Positions 44,715 through 53,890 of a stretch of DNA of 64,000 bases are shown here, piece after piece. Below the pieces are notes generated by a model. That model was not told the DNA's origin. It ran no database searches and worked only from the letters and a program-made list of their open reading frames with translations. Numbering within the stretch: position 1 is the stretch's first letter; the number at the start of each line of letters is the position of its first letter. The DNA comes from Pseudomonas sp. GM41(2012) (GTDB lineage Bacteria; Pseudomonadota; Gammaproteobacteria; Pseudomonadales; Pseudomonadaceae): positions 2,046,001-2,110,000 of the forward strand of contig NZ_AKJN02000006.1 in the NCBI RefSeq assembly GCF_000282315.2, in the 5' to 3' direction. A program made the position numbers and the translations under genes.

Positions 44715-46109
44715 ATGAAGCCGCCACTCAGCCTGCTGACCCTCTGCCTGTTACTCGGCGCCTGCGGCAGTCCCGCCCAGCGCCCGGACAGCGGCCTCCA
44801 GCCGCCCGCCTCCTGGCAATCGCCACACACGCAAAGCGCTACTCGCAGCCACCTGCAATGGTGGACCCAGTTCGGCAGCCCGGAGCTTGATCGCCTGATC
44901 GAACAAGCCCGGGTCGGCAGTTACGACCTGGCCGCTGCCATCGCTCGGGTGCGTCAAGCGCAAGCCGACACCGTGATTGCCGGCGGCTCGCTACTGCCGG
45001 AGGTCAAGGCCGGCCTGAACGCCAATCGGCAGAAACTATTGCGCGGCAACGGCTACAGCCAGCTCGATGCCGATGGCGATAACAAGGCCGTCGATTACTT
45101 TAATGCCAACCTCAGCGCCACTTACGAAGTCGACTTCTGGGGCGGCCAACGCGCCTCCCGCGACAGTGCGCAATTCGGCTTGCAGGCCAGCGAATTCGAT
45201 CAGGCGACAGTGGAGTTGACGCTGCTCAGCGGCGTCGCCAACAGCTACGCGCAAAGCGTGTCGTTGCGAGAGCAAAGTCGCATCGCCGAACTGAATCTGG
45301 CGAACGCGCAGAGTGTTTTGAAACTGGTGCAGACGCGTTTTGACTCAGGCTCGGCGACGGCTTTGGAACTGGCGCAGCAGAAGAGCCTGGTCGCCGCGCA
45401 ACAGCGACAATTGCCGCTGGTGCAGCAACAGGCTCAGGACGCCCAGATCAGCCTCGCCGCCCTGCTCGGCCGGCCGGTGCAGGAATTGTCTTTGGGTCAG
45501 GAACGCTTTGATCAACTGTCATGGCCAACCATTGGCGCGGGGCTACCCAGCGAGCTGATCAGCCGTCGCCCGGACATCGCCCGCGCCGAAGCGCAACTGG
45601 CCGCCGCACAAGCCAACGTCACCGTCGCCCGCGCCGCCATGTTGCCGGCTGTGACCCTGAGTGCAGAAATCGGCTCCGGCGCCGACCGCGCCGCCGACGT
45701 CCTGCGTAACCCTTTCTACAACCTCACCGCCGGGCTGCTCGCACCGGTCTTCAACAATGGTCGCCTGAGTGCCGAGCGCGACAAGGCCACGGCCCGCCAG
45801 GAAGAACTGCTGGAGACGTATCGAGGGGCGATCATCAATGGCTTCGCCGATGTGGAAAAAGCATTGAACAGCATTCGCGGCCTGGACGAACAGCGGCAGT
45901 GGCAAAGTGAAGAACTGAACCAGGCGCAGACGGCGTTCAACATTGCACAAAGCCGTTATCGGGCCGGAGCCGAGGATTTGCTGACGGTGCTGGAGACACA
46001 GCGCACGCTGTATGCGGCGCAGGATTTGAATGTGCAACTGCGGTTGTCGCGGTTGCAGGCGAGTATTGCGTTGTACAAGGCGTTGGGTGGGGGGTGGCAG
46101 GCGTTGTAA
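44715..46109 (+). CDS. opmQ: OpmQ, outer-membrane channel of the pyoverdine efflux pump
   Basis: 464 residues, TolC/OprM-type RND outer-membrane factor. Lipoprotein signal with lipobox LLGAC (Cys17), then two repeats of the outer membrane efflux domain (helical hairpins; SYDLAAAIARVRQAQADTVI, RRPDIARAEAQLAAAQANVT). ATG 44715 follows the pvdT stop by 7 bases; the in-frame extension overlaps pvdT and lacks the lipoprotein signal. Last gene of pvdRT-opmQ. Confidence 0.94.
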   Translation: MKPPLSLLTLCLLLGACGSPAQRPDSGLQPPASWQSPHTQSATRSHLQWWTQFGSPELDRLIEQARVGSYDLAAAIARVRQAQADTVIAGGSLLPEVKAGLNANRQKLLRGNGYSQLDADGDNKAVDYFNANLSATYEVDFWGGQRASRDSAQFGLQASEFDQATVELTLLSGVANSYAQSVSLREQSRIAELNLANAQSVLKLVQTRFDSGSATALELAQQKSLVAAQQRQLPLVQQQAQDAQISLAALLGRPVQELSLGQERFDQLSWPTIGAGLPSELISRRPDIARAEAQLAAAQANVTVARAAMLPAVTLSAEIGSGADRAADVLRNPFYNLTAGLLAPVFNNGRLSAERDKATARQEELLETYRGAIINGFADVEKALNSIRGLDEQRQWQSEELNQAQTAFNIAQSRYRAGAEDLLTVLETQRTLYAAQDLNVQLRLSRLQASIALYKALGGGWQAL

Positions 46110-46142
46110 TTTTGGTCGCCAGTGAGTACGCCATCGTCGGAA

Positions 46143-46240
46143 CGCCGCCCGGACCAAGCTCGGCTCCTACAGGGTTTGATGTGTGCCGCATGATTTAGGC
46201 ACGACACATAACCTGTAGGAGCCGAGCTTGCTCGCGATTG
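46143..46240. repeat. REP doublet (REPIN)
   Basis: Arms ACCAAGCTCGGCTCCTACA and TGTAGGAGCCGAGCTTGCTC between the convergent opmQ and pvdP genes. Confidence 0.82.
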
Positions 46241-46262
46241 AACGATGACGCGGTTTTATTGA

Positions 46263-47882
46263 TTAACTGGTAATCGGTTTGGCCTTCAAATGCCGCGCAT
46301 ACCAAGGCCGTTGCGGCACTTTGCGGAACAGATCCGCCAGTTTCTTCTCGTCATCACCAAAGGTAATCCGCAACGCCAGCTTCATGGTTTCCGGGTCCAT
46401 CTCCACCGACTTGCCAGCCTGCAATCCCGGCGCAGTACTGCAACCATGAGTACTCGGACCGAGCCACGGGTCGTCAATCTCGACCCAACGCCCAGGCGCA
46501 AACCACGCCACGCCATTGACCTCAAGTCGACTGACCTGCCCCGGATGAAAGCGCTCGTGCGCACGAAACCAGTCTTCCAGACGATCGTCGATCCAGCCAT
46601 GGAAATGCCAGAACACCGGGTTTACATGAGACGAAAACGGGTCGCCGAGGAAGTCGTTTTCCGGCGCATACCAGCGCGCGGAAAAGTCCGCCGGATCCCG
46701 GGCAAACGGCACCGGCTGACCGTTGGACGGATCACGCGGCACCGAGGCCCAGCGCATGTGCAGCCAGTCGTGCAGCCCCAACTCCACCTCTGAACCGAAC
46801 TGACCCAAGGTCAGCTTCGACAGATAACGCGGATCGCGGTACTGCGACTCCCAGACCTGGAAGTTGCTGTGGTAGGTCTCGGCGGTCTTGATGTCGCTGA
46901 CCCATTGCGAGTACTCGGCATCGTCGTCGGCCAGCCAGGTCGGCGGCAGCGCGGTGCCGTCATGGTTGTCGAAATAACGGGCGAACCCGACCCGATCCCG
47001 CGCCAGCTCCGGCTGTGGCAAGGGGAAGTGCGACCAGGACGGCAAGTCCTGCAAAGCGCGCGCCTTGCCGAGCATGTGCCGGTGCATGAAGAAGAAATCC
47101 ACGCCCGAGCCATTACGATCCTTGCGCGCGCCACGGGCATCACGCTCTTGGTCTCGTGGACCAGGCTGCCAGCCAATGCCGCGCAGGGCGCCGCGCTTGT
47201 CTTCGGACAGCGTGTGCCATTTGTCCCGCGAGGCATGCCAGAGCTGATGAAACAGCCGATGCTCCGGGGACACCAGCCAGGCCAGCAGCGCCGGGTTGAG
47301 ACCGTTGCGCTCGCGGGCTTCGGGGAACACGCGTTTGACAGCTATGAAGCGGTTGTCCTGGGCCGTCAACATCAGCGGACGATCCAGATTCAACACGCGA
47401 CCACTGAGAGTGCCGCTGCCAGCGTTGCCGAAACCGGCCCAGACTTCGTCCAGCAACAGGCTGAACTCGTAATCCGCTGTGCCGTTGGCGCTGAGCAGTC
47501 GCCAGCTCAATTGCGCCGGTTTGGCGCCGGCCAGATCGCCGAGTACCCGATAACGCGGCACCTCGCTCGAACGCAAACGCTCGGCGGTGTCGAGGAACCC
47601 GTTCAGGCCGCGACCTTTGTGGCCGATGTCGAGGAACACCTCCAGCCCGTCCCGTGGCAGGCCTTCGATGCCGGCGTCAGGCCCCTCGAAACGGATCTGC
47701 CAGACACCGCGCAAGGTGTTCGCCAAGTGCTGGCCAGCGACATCCGCGACATCGAATGACGCTTCGCCGGGGGTGATCGTCGGATCCGGTTTCGTCCATT
47801 CACGATGCCCATAAAAAGCCGCAGGCACGGCGGCACCGGTCAGCGCCAGGCCTGCCATGAACCATCGTCGAGAAATCGTCAT
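46263..47882 (-). CDS. pvdP: PvdP, periplasmic tyrosinase of pyoverdine maturation
   Basis: 539 residues. Twin-arginine signal (ISRRWFMAGLALTGAAVP) sends it folded to the periplasm, where it oxidises the tyrosine-derived ring of ferribactin to build the chromophore. After an N-terminal beta domain (~60-190), a tyrosinase-like copper domain has histidines in HRLFHQLWHASRDKWH, FFFMHRHMLGKA and NPVFWHFHGWIDD. The C-terminal PWYARH could be the lid tyrosine described for P. aeruginosa PvdP (inference). ATG 47882 fits the Tat signal; ATG 47903 is also in frame. A perfect PvdS promoter lies 46-69 bases upstream. Confidence 0.93.
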   Translation of the reverse strand: MTISRRWFMAGLALTGAAVPAAFYGHREWTKPDPTITPGEASFDVADVAGQHLANTLRGVWQIRFEGPDAGIEGLPRDGLEVFLDIGHKGRGLNGFLDTAERLRSSEVPRYRVLGDLAGAKPAQLSWRLLSANGTADYEFSLLLDEVWAGFGNAGSGTLSGRVLNLDRPLMLTAQDNRFIAVKRVFPEARERNGLNPALLAWLVSPEHRLFHQLWHASRDKWHTLSEDKRGALRGIGWQPGPRDQERDARGARKDRNGSGVDFFFMHRHMLGKARALQDLPSWSHFPLPQPELARDRVGFARYFDNHDGTALPPTWLADDDAEYSQWVSDIKTAETYHSNFQVWESQYRDPRYLSKLTLGQFGSEVELGLHDWLHMRWASVPRDPSNGQPVPFARDPADFSARWYAPENDFLGDPFSSHVNPVFWHFHGWIDDRLEDWFRAHERFHPGQVSRLEVNGVAWFAPGRWVEIDDPWLGPSTHGCSTAPGLQAGKSVEMDPETMKLALRITFGDDEKKLADLFRKVPQRPWYARHLKAKPITS

Positions 47883-47927
47883 TGCCCTACCTGTGTCAGC
47901 CATGAAGCAGGCTTTATCCAAGCTAGA

Positions 47928-47951
47928 ACGTTCATCCCCTTCAAAAATTTA
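47928..47951 (-). promoter_or_regulatory. PvdS promoter (iron-starvation box) of pvdP
   Basis: Minus strand TAAAT (47947-47951), 16 bases, CGT (47928-47930). Confidence 0.9.
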
Positions 47952-47955
47952 ACAG

Positions 47956-48032
47956 CATCGCCAGCAGGCTAGCTCCCACAGTAGATCTGGGGTGTTCGCA
48001 AAACCCCTGTGGGAGCGAGCCTGCTCGCGATG
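47956..48032. repeat. Compact REP doublet between divergent PvdS promoters
   Basis: Arms CATCGCCAGCAGGCTAGCTC (slightly altered) and GAGCGAGCCTGCTCGCGATG, 27 bases apart, starting 5 bases from the pvdP promoter and ending 18 bases from the pvdM promoter. Confidence 0.85.
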
Positions 48033-48050
48033 AGGCCATCAGCCCCACCC

Positions 48051-48074
48051 TAAATTTCCAACGGGATCACTCGT
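48051..48074 (+). promoter_or_regulatory. PvdS promoter (iron-starvation box) of pvdMN
   Basis: TAAAT (48051-48055), 16 bases, CGT (48072-48074), 56 bases before ATG 48131. Confidence 0.9.
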
Positions 48075-48130
48075 CCATCCCAGATAGCAAAGCCCCCCAC
48101 ACCGGGGCAACGAACCTGACTGAGATGAAC

Positions 48131-49480
48131 ATGACAAAACCACGTTCGAAAAAGGCTCTTTACATCGGCCTGCCGCTGGCCCTGGCGATCAGCGCCGGTG
48201 CAGGTTTTGCGGCCTGGGATTATTGGTTCAAGGACAATCCCGGTTACCCGGTCAAGGTGATGAAACAGGCCGATGAGCTGCACGAGCGAATCCTCTCCTT
48301 CGACAGCCACGTCACCGTCCCGCTGGACTTCGGCACCGCCGGCAATGAAGCCGACAAGGACGGCACCGGGCAGTTCGACCTGGTCAAGACCGGGCGTGGA
48401 CGTTTGTCCGGCGCGGCACTGACCATCTTTGGCTGGCCGGAAATCTGGAACGGCGCCAACGCCCCGCACCGCCCCACCGCCGGTTTTGTCGACGAAGCAC
48501 GGTTCGAGCAGGAAACCCGCTACAAAATCATCAGCACCATGGTTCGCGACTTCCCCAATCAGGTCGCCATCGCCTACACCCCCGACGACTTCCGACGCCT
48601 GCATGGCGAAGGCAAGTTCGCGATCTTCATGAGCATGCTCAACGCCTATCCGCTGGGCAACGACCTGAACGCCCTGGACAAGTGGGCAGCCCGCGGCATG
48701 CGCATGTTCGGCTTCAGCTATGTGGGCAACAACGCCTGGGCTGATTCATCCCGGCCGTTGCCGTTTTTCAACGACTCCCGCGACGCCCTCGGCGGCCTCT
48801 CGGAGATTGGCAAACAGGCCGTGCACCGCCTCAACGACCTCGGCGTGATCATCGACGTTTCGCAGATGTCGACCAAGGCGCTGGAGCAAGTTGCCCAGCT
48901 GAGCCGTGCACCGATGGTCGCGTCCCACTCGGCACCACGCGGGTTGGTGGACATCCCGCGCAACCTCAGCGACCAGGAAATGCAGCTGATCAAAAACAGC
49001 GGCGGCGTGGTGCAGATTGTCGGTTTCCCGACCTACATCCGCCCGCTCAGCCAGGCCACCCAGGACAAACTCAACGCCCTGCGCGCACGCTTCGACCTGC
49101 AGCCGCTGCAAGGCCTGGAGATGGCACTGATGCCGGGCGATCCGGTGATCACCGTCTGGTCCGAGCAACGTTTCGGCGAGTACGCCAGCCAGCTCTACGC
49201 GATTGTCGATGAAGAACCCAAGGCCACACTCAAGGATTACGGCGACGCGATCGACTACGCGGTGAAGAAAATCGGCATCGACCACGTCGGCATCAGTTCC
49301 GACTTCAACGACGGCGGCGGTCTGGACGGCTGGAAAGACGTCAGCGAGGCCCGCAACGTAACGGCCGAGCTGATCAGTCGCGGCTACGGCGAAGCCGATA
49401 TCGCCAAGCTCTGGGGCGGCAACTTCCTGCGGGTCTGGGACCAGGTGCAGAAGTCCTCCAAGCCTGTGGCGAAAAACTGA
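48131..49480 (+). CDS. pvdM: PvdM, dipeptidase-like pyoverdine maturation protein
   Basis: About 449 residues. An N-terminal hydrophobic segment (ALYIGLPLALAISAGAGFAA) acts as signal or anchor; the rest is a renal-dipeptidase (peptidase M19) fold with SFDSHVTVPLDF (metal site, normally DGHND), IIDVSQMSTKALEQVAQLSR, ASHSAPRGLVDIPRNLSDQE and HVGISSDFNDG. It acts in the periplasm with PvdO and PvdP during chromophore maturation; the precise role is unsettled. ATG 48125 is also in frame, but GAG is better spaced from 48131. It starts the pvdM-pvdN unit (30 bases to the next start). Confidence 0.93.
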   Translation: MTKPRSKKALYIGLPLALAISAGAGFAAWDYWFKDNPGYPVKVMKQADELHERILSFDSHVTVPLDFGTAGNEADKDGTGQFDLVKTGRGRLSGAALTIFGWPEIWNGANAPHRPTAGFVDEARFEQETRYKIISTMVRDFPNQVAIAYTPDDFRRLHGEGKFAIFMSMLNAYPLGNDLNALDKWAARGMRMFGFSYVGNNAWADSSRPLPFFNDSRDALGGLSEIGKQAVHRLNDLGVIIDVSQMSTKALEQVAQLSRAPMVASHSAPRGLVDIPRNLSDQEMQLIKNSGGVVQIVGFPTYIRPLSQATQDKLNALRARFDLQPLQGLEMALMPGDPVITVWSEQRFGEYASQLYAIVDEEPKATLKDYGDAIDYAVKKIGIDHVGISSDFNDGGGLDGWKDVSEARNVTAELISRGYGEADIAKLWGGNFLRVWDQVQKSSKPVAKN

Positions 49481-49510
49481 TTCTCTCTTTTGCAGAAGCG
49501 AACCGAGCTC

Positions 49511-50791
49511 ATGACCAACCGTCGTTCATTCCTCAAGCAGGCCGGTCTTCTCGCGGCCGGTCTGCCCCTGGGCGCTGCCGTGAACCTGCCGGCGCTGGCC
49601 GCCACTCCGGCGCCGCTGCCGAAGGATAAATGGGCGCAACTGCGCCAGATGTTCAATCAGGACCCGGATTACCTGCACTTCGCCAACTTTCTGGTGACCT
49701 CACACCCCAAACCTGTGCGTGACGCCATCGACCTGCACCGCGCCAACCTCGACCGCAACCCCGGCCGGGCCATGGACTGGGACCTGGGGGAAACCGAAAA
49801 ACGCGAGCAGGAAGTGCGCGTCTGGGCCGGCCGCTACCTCAAGGCCAAGCCTGAGCAGATCGCCCTCACCGGCAGCACCACCGAAGGCCTTTCACTGATC
49901 TACGGCGGCATTCATGTGCGCCCCGATCAGGAAATCCTCACCAGCGAACATGAACACTACGCGACGAACTATGCGCTGGGATATCGCCAGCAAAAGGACG
50001 GCGTCAAGGTTCGCAAGCTCAAGCTGTTCGAGCACAGTCAAAGCATTTCCGTGGATGAAGTGCTGGGCTCGATTGCCAAAGGCATTCGCCCGCAAACCCG
50101 AGTGCTCGGCATGACGTGGGTGCAATCGGGCAGCGGCGTCAAACTGCCCATCGGCGAAATCGGCAAACTGGTGGACGAACAGAATCGCAACCGCGAGGAA
50201 AAGGACCGCATCCTGTATGTGGTCGACGGCGTCCATGGCTTTGGCGTCGAGGACCTCGACTTCCCCGACATGCACTGCGATTTCTTCATCGCCGGCACGC
50301 ACAAATGGATGTTCGGCCCGCGCGGTACCGGGATCATCTGCTCCCGTTCGACCGAGCTCAAGGACGTGACGCCGACCATCCCGACGTTCTCCGAAGCCAC
50401 CACTTTCTCGACCATCATGACCCCCGGCGGCTATCACAGCTTTGAGCATCGCTGGGCCCTGAACGAGGCCTTCAAGTTGCACCTGGACCTGGGTAAAGCC
50501 GAGGTGCAAGCGCGCATCCACGCGCTCAATACCTATGCAAAAAACCGCTTGCTGGAGCAGCCGCAGATCGAACTGGTGACGCCAAAGAGCCCGGACCTGT
50601 CGGCCGGTTTTACCTTCTTCCGGATCAAGGATCGCGACTGTGAAAAAGTCGCCGCCCAGCTGATGGAAAACCGCGTGGTCTGCGACTCGGTGGACCGCGA
50701 CGTCGGCCCGGTGATCCGCATCGCCCCCGGCCTGCTCAACACCGAAAACGATATCGACCGTTTCATGGCCTTGCTGAACAAAACCGCCTGA
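49511..50791 (+). CDS. pvdN: PvdN, PLP-dependent side-chain modifying enzyme
   Basis: 426 residues. Tat signal NRRSFLKQAGLLAAGLPLGA; PLP fold type I of the cysteine-desulfurase branch, with VVDGVHGFGVEDLDF before the cofactor and the Schiff-base lysine in FIAGTHKWMFGPRG. In the periplasm PvdN converts the glutamate side chain of pyoverdine to succinamide. It starts 30 bases after pvdM and is transcribed from the pvdM promoter; a REP doublet follows. Confidence 0.93.
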   Translation: MTNRRSFLKQAGLLAAGLPLGAAVNLPALAATPAPLPKDKWAQLRQMFNQDPDYLHFANFLVTSHPKPVRDAIDLHRANLDRNPGRAMDWDLGETEKREQEVRVWAGRYLKAKPEQIALTGSTTEGLSLIYGGIHVRPDQEILTSEHEHYATNYALGYRQQKDGVKVRKLKLFEHSQSISVDEVLGSIAKGIRPQTRVLGMTWVQSGSGVKLPIGEIGKLVDEQNRNREEKDRILYVVDGVHGFGVEDLDFPDMHCDFFIAGTHKWMFGPRGTGIICSRSTELKDVTPTIPTFSEATTFSTIMTPGGYHSFEHRWALNEAFKLHLDLGKAEVQARIHALNTYAKNRLLEQPQIELVTPKSPDLSAGFTFFRIKDRDCEKVAAQLMENRVVCDSVDRDVGPVIRIAPGLLNTENDIDRFMALLNKTA

Positions 50792-50809
50792 CGCCATGAC
50801 GCAGAACCC

Positions 50810-50899
50810 TGTGGGAGCGAGCCTGCTCGCGATAGCGGTGGATCAGTCACCATCAATGTTGAAGGTGATGGCCCCATCGCGAGCAGGCTCGCTCCCACA
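50810..50899. repeat. REP doublet (REPIN)
   Basis: Inverted TGTGGGAGCGAGCCTGCTCG arms with an inner CACC..GGTG palindrome, between pvdN and pvdO on the same strand. Such hairpins can stabilise upstream mRNA or reduce read-through. Confidence 0.92.
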
Positions 50900-50941
50900 G
50901 TGGACCTGGCCTGACACCCGTTTTTTATATCGAGATGACTC

Positions 50942-51820
50942 ATGAACCGAGATCAATTGACCTTGCCGCTCAAGGCCCTCGCCTTGTCCGCCCTCATGGC
51001 CGGTCTGCTACCGACCACCGCCCAGGCTGCCGCGCCCGCGCAACCGGGCAAAGTGTTCAAGGACTGCCGAGACTGCCCGGAAATGGTCGTGCTGCCCGCC
51101 GGCACCTTCACCATGGGCACACCGGACAATGAAGTCGGTCGCGAACCCGATGAAGGTCCAATGCACGAGGTGACCTTTGCCAAACCGTTCGCCATGAGCC
51201 GCTTCCAGGTCACCGCCGGTGAATGGGAGAGCTACGTGCGCGAGAGTGGCGTGACCATCGCCAATGGCGACACCCGGCCGGGGCGCGAGTGCGTCGCCAG
51301 CAAGCCGCGCTATCCGCAAAGCCCGCGTCAGCCGGCGGTGTGCATGAACTTCGATGACGTGAAGAACTACGTCGCCTGGCTGTCGAAAAAGACCGGGCAG
51401 AAGTACCACATGGTCAGCGAGGCCCAACGCGAATACGCCGCTCGCGGCGGCAGCAAAGGGCCGTTCCCCTTCCCGTTCGATGAGGGCAAGGAATACAGCA
51501 TCACCAAACACGCCAACATCTATGGCCCGGCGGACGGTTACAGCTTCAGCTCGCCAGTGGGCAGCTACCCGCCGAACGCCTTCGGTATGTACGACATGCA
51601 CGGCAACGTTTACGAATGGGTCGAGGACTGCGAACACCCTGATTACGTTGGTGCCCCCACCGATGGCAGCGCCTGGGTCGAGCCCAAATGCGAAGCCGTG
51701 CGGATTCGCGGCAACGACTGGGGTGAAGCACCGGTGTTCTCCCGCTCCGGCAACCGCAACAGCCAGTACCCGCAGGAACGCGGCGACTGGATGGGTTTCC
51801 GCATCGTGCGCGACCTCTAG
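50942..51820 (+). CDS. pvdO: PvdO, formylglycine-generating-enzyme-like oxidase of pyoverdine maturation
   Basis: 292 residues. Sec-type signal (ALALSALMAGLLPTTAQAAA), then the FGE-sulfatase fold: MVVLPAGTFTMGTPDNEVGR, FQVTAGEWESYV, MYDMHGNVYEWVEDCEH and WMGFRIVRDL. In the periplasm it catalyses the last oxidation of dihydropyoverdine to the mature chromophore. No TAAAT-N16-CGT box precedes it, so it is probably read from the pvdM promoter across the REP doublet. GAG lies 9 bases before the ATG. Confidence 0.94.
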   Translation: MNRDQLTLPLKALALSALMAGLLPTTAQAAAPAQPGKVFKDCRDCPEMVVLPAGTFTMGTPDNEVGREPDEGPMHEVTFAKPFAMSRFQVTAGEWESYVRESGVTIANGDTRPGRECVASKPRYPQSPRQPAVCMNFDDVKNYVAWLSKKTGQKYHMVSEAQREYAARGGSKGPFPFPFDEGKEYSITKHANIYGPADGYSFSSPVGSYPPNAFGMYDMHGNVYEWVEDCEHPDYVGAPTDGSAWVEPKCEAVRIRGNDWGEAPVFSRSGNRNSQYPQERGDWMGFRIVRDL

Positions 51821-51837
51821 GCCACACCCCCTCCACC

Positions 51838-51943
51838 TGTAGGAGCCGAGCTTGCTCCGGGCGGCGCTCCGACGATGACTGCCGTCCAGTCAATAGAGAT
51901 GTCGGCTGATAGTCCGCTATCGCGAGCAAGCTCGGCTCCTACA
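51838..51943. repeat. REP doublet (REPIN)
   Basis: TGTAGGAGCCGAGCTTGCTC and GAGCAAGCTCGGCTCCTACA about 65 bases apart between pvdO and pvdE. Confidence 0.88.
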
Positions 51944-51995
51944 AGGTTGTGTGTGGAGTCAGTGACCATTGCCCCGCCACCAGTCGGCCCCCTTC

Positions 51996-52019
51996 TAAAT
52001 TAACCCTTGCACCAGACGT
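51996..52019 (+). promoter_or_regulatory. PvdS promoter (iron-starvation box) of pvdE
   Basis: TAAAT (51996-52000), 16 bases, CGT (52017-52019), 42 bases before the pvdE ATG. Confidence 0.9.
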
Positions 52020-52061
52020 TCTACTGGGTATCTGCCTTCACGACCCAAGGAACTGTCTTCC

Positions 52062-53711
52062 ATGACCCAGCCTACCCGTGGCGCCATCGGCGAGTTGTTC
52101 GCCCTGTTGAAACCCTTTCGGCTCATCGTCGCCGCGTCCATTTTCCTGGGCATGGTCGGCGGCCTGAGCGTCACGGTATTGCTGGCGACCATCAACAACG
52201 CCCTGCATTCGGACACCGGCCTGACCCAAGGCGTCGTCGCCCTGTTCGCCGGCCTGTGCCTGCTGGCCCTGGCCAGTTCGATCTGCTCGGACATCGGCAC
52301 CAACTACGTCGGCCAGCACATCATCGCCAAGCTGCGTAAACAGCTGGGTGAAAAAGTCCTGTCGGCACCGATCGAACAAATCGAGCGCTATCGCAGCCAC
52401 CGCCTCATCCCGGTGCTGACCCACGACGTCGACACCATCAGCGACTTCGCTTTCGCCTTCGCACCGTTGGCGATTTCCGTCACCGTGACCCTGGGTTGCA
52501 TGGGCTACCTGGCCATTCTGTCGTGGCCAATGTTCCTGATCATGGTCGCCGCTATCCTGATCGGCACGGCGATTCAGGCCTATGCCCAAAGCAAGGGTGT
52601 TCAGGGTTTCATGGCCGCCCGTGAGGCCGAAGATGAACTGCAAAAGCACTACAACGCGATTGCCGAAGGTGCCAAGGAACTGCGTATTCATCGCCCACGC
52701 CGCCAGCGCATGTTCGTCTCGGGCATCAAGGCTACGGCCGAATTCATCTGCAACACCCAGGTGCGTTCGATCAACACCTTCGTCATCGCCAAGACCTTCG
52801 GCTCGATGCTGTTCTTCGTCGTCATCGGCCTGGCCCTGGCCCTGCAAACCTTCTGGCCGAGCGCCGACAAAACCGTGATGAGCGGCTTTGTGCTGGTGCT
52901 GCTTTATATGAAAGGCCCGCTGGAGCATTTGATCAGCACCCTGCCGATCGTCAGCCGCGCGCAGATCGCCTTCCGCCGCATCGCCGAATTGTCGGAACAG
53001 TTCTCCACCCCGGAACCTCATCTGCTGCTCAGCGATAAAGGCAACGTCAAGCAAGCGGTGCACGAACTGAAACTGGCCGATGTGCGTTTCAGCTTCCCGG
53101 CTGCCGAAGGCGCTGCACCGTTCCAGCTCGGGCCGGTGAACCTGACGATCAAGCAAGGCGACATCACTTTTATTGTCGGCGAGAACGGCTGTGGCAAGAC
53201 CACGCTGATCAAACTGCTGCTGGGTCTGTATACGCCGCAGCAGGGTGCAATTCACGTCAACGGCGAAGTGATCGACGCCGCCAACCGCGATGACTATCGC
53301 CAGTTGTTCACCACCATTTTTGCCGACTATTACCTGTTCGATGACGTGGTCCAGGGCGATACGCACATCCCCGAAGACGCCAACAAATACCTGCAACGGC
53401 TGGAGATCGCGCACAAGGTCAGCGTCAAGGACGGCAACTTCACCACCACCGACCTTTCCACTGGCCAGCGCAAACGCCTGGCCCTGGTCAATGCCTGGCT
53501 GGAGGAGCGTCCGGTGCTGGTGTTCGATGAATGGGCGGCTGATCAGGACCCGACCTTCCGGCGGATCTTCTACACCGAGTTGCTGCCGGACCTTAAGCGT
53601 CTGGGCAAGACCATCATCGTGATCTCCCACGACGACCGTTATTTCGACGTGGCGGACCAACTGGTGCGCATGGAAAGCGGACGGGTCGTCACCGAACTGG
53701 CCCCCGCCTGA
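52062..53711 (+). CDS. pvdE: PvdE, ABC exporter of the pyoverdine precursor
   Basis: 549 residues, a half-transporter of the cyclic-peptide exporter group: six membrane segments (~15-310), then the ATPase with Walker A (GENGCGKTTL), the short signature LSTGQRKRLAL and Walker B (VLVFDEWAADQDP, where the usual P is W). The H-loop is VISHDDRYF. It moves acylated ferribactin from cytoplasm to periplasm. CAAGGAA precedes the ATG. It has its own PvdS promoter. Confidence 0.94.
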   Translation: MTQPTRGAIGELFALLKPFRLIVAASIFLGMVGGLSVTVLLATINNALHSDTGLTQGVVALFAGLCLLALASSICSDIGTNYVGQHIIAKLRKQLGEKVLSAPIEQIERYRSHRLIPVLTHDVDTISDFAFAFAPLAISVTVTLGCMGYLAILSWPMFLIMVAAILIGTAIQAYAQSKGVQGFMAAREAEDELQKHYNAIAEGAKELRIHRPRRQRMFVSGIKATAEFICNTQVRSINTFVIAKTFGSMLFFVVIGLALALQTFWPSADKTVMSGFVLVLLYMKGPLEHLISTLPIVSRAQIAFRRIAELSEQFSTPEPHLLLSDKGNVKQAVHELKLADVRFSFPAAEGAAPFQLGPVNLTIKQGDITFIVGENGCGKTTLIKLLLGLYTPQQGAIHVNGEVIDAANRDDYRQLFTTIFADYYLFDDVVQGDTHIPEDANKYLQRLEIAHKVSVKDGNFTTTDLSTGQRKRLALVNAWLEERPVLVFDEWAADQDPTFRRIFYTELLPDLKRLGKTIIVISHDDRYFDVADQLVRMESGRVVTELAPA

Positions 53712-53722
53712 ATAAACGCCTC

Positions 53723-53790
53723 TGTAGGAGCACGGCTTGCCGGCGATGGCCATTTTGAGGACGCCATCGCCGGCAAGCCGTGCTCCTACA
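53723..53790. repeat. Compact REP doublet
   Basis: TGTAGGAGCACGGCTTGCCGGCGATGGC is mirrored, giving long nearly perfect arms with a ~12-base loop, between pvdE and fpvA. Confidence 0.88.
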
Positions 53791-53871
53791 AGAGCGGGCG
53801 TTTCCTCCTTGTTCCACTCTTCCGAAATTTATTTTCCCGGTTTCTTTCCGGTTTTACGCTCGTGCTGCGTC

Positions 53872-53890
53872 TAATAATCATTCTTATTAA
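53872..53890 (+). promoter_or_regulatory. Candidate Fur box of fpvA
   Basis: TAATAATCATTCTTATTAA contains the AATCATT core of Fur sites and lies 42-60 bases before the fpvA ATG. The upstream CGTCTA (53868-53873) could be an ECF -10. No TAAAT-N16-CGT motif is found. Confidence 0.55.

Noticed and set aside
52038..53753. 571-codon open frame antisense to pvdE
   Set aside because: Shadow of a high-GC gene; no domain, and pvdE has all ABC-transporter motifs.
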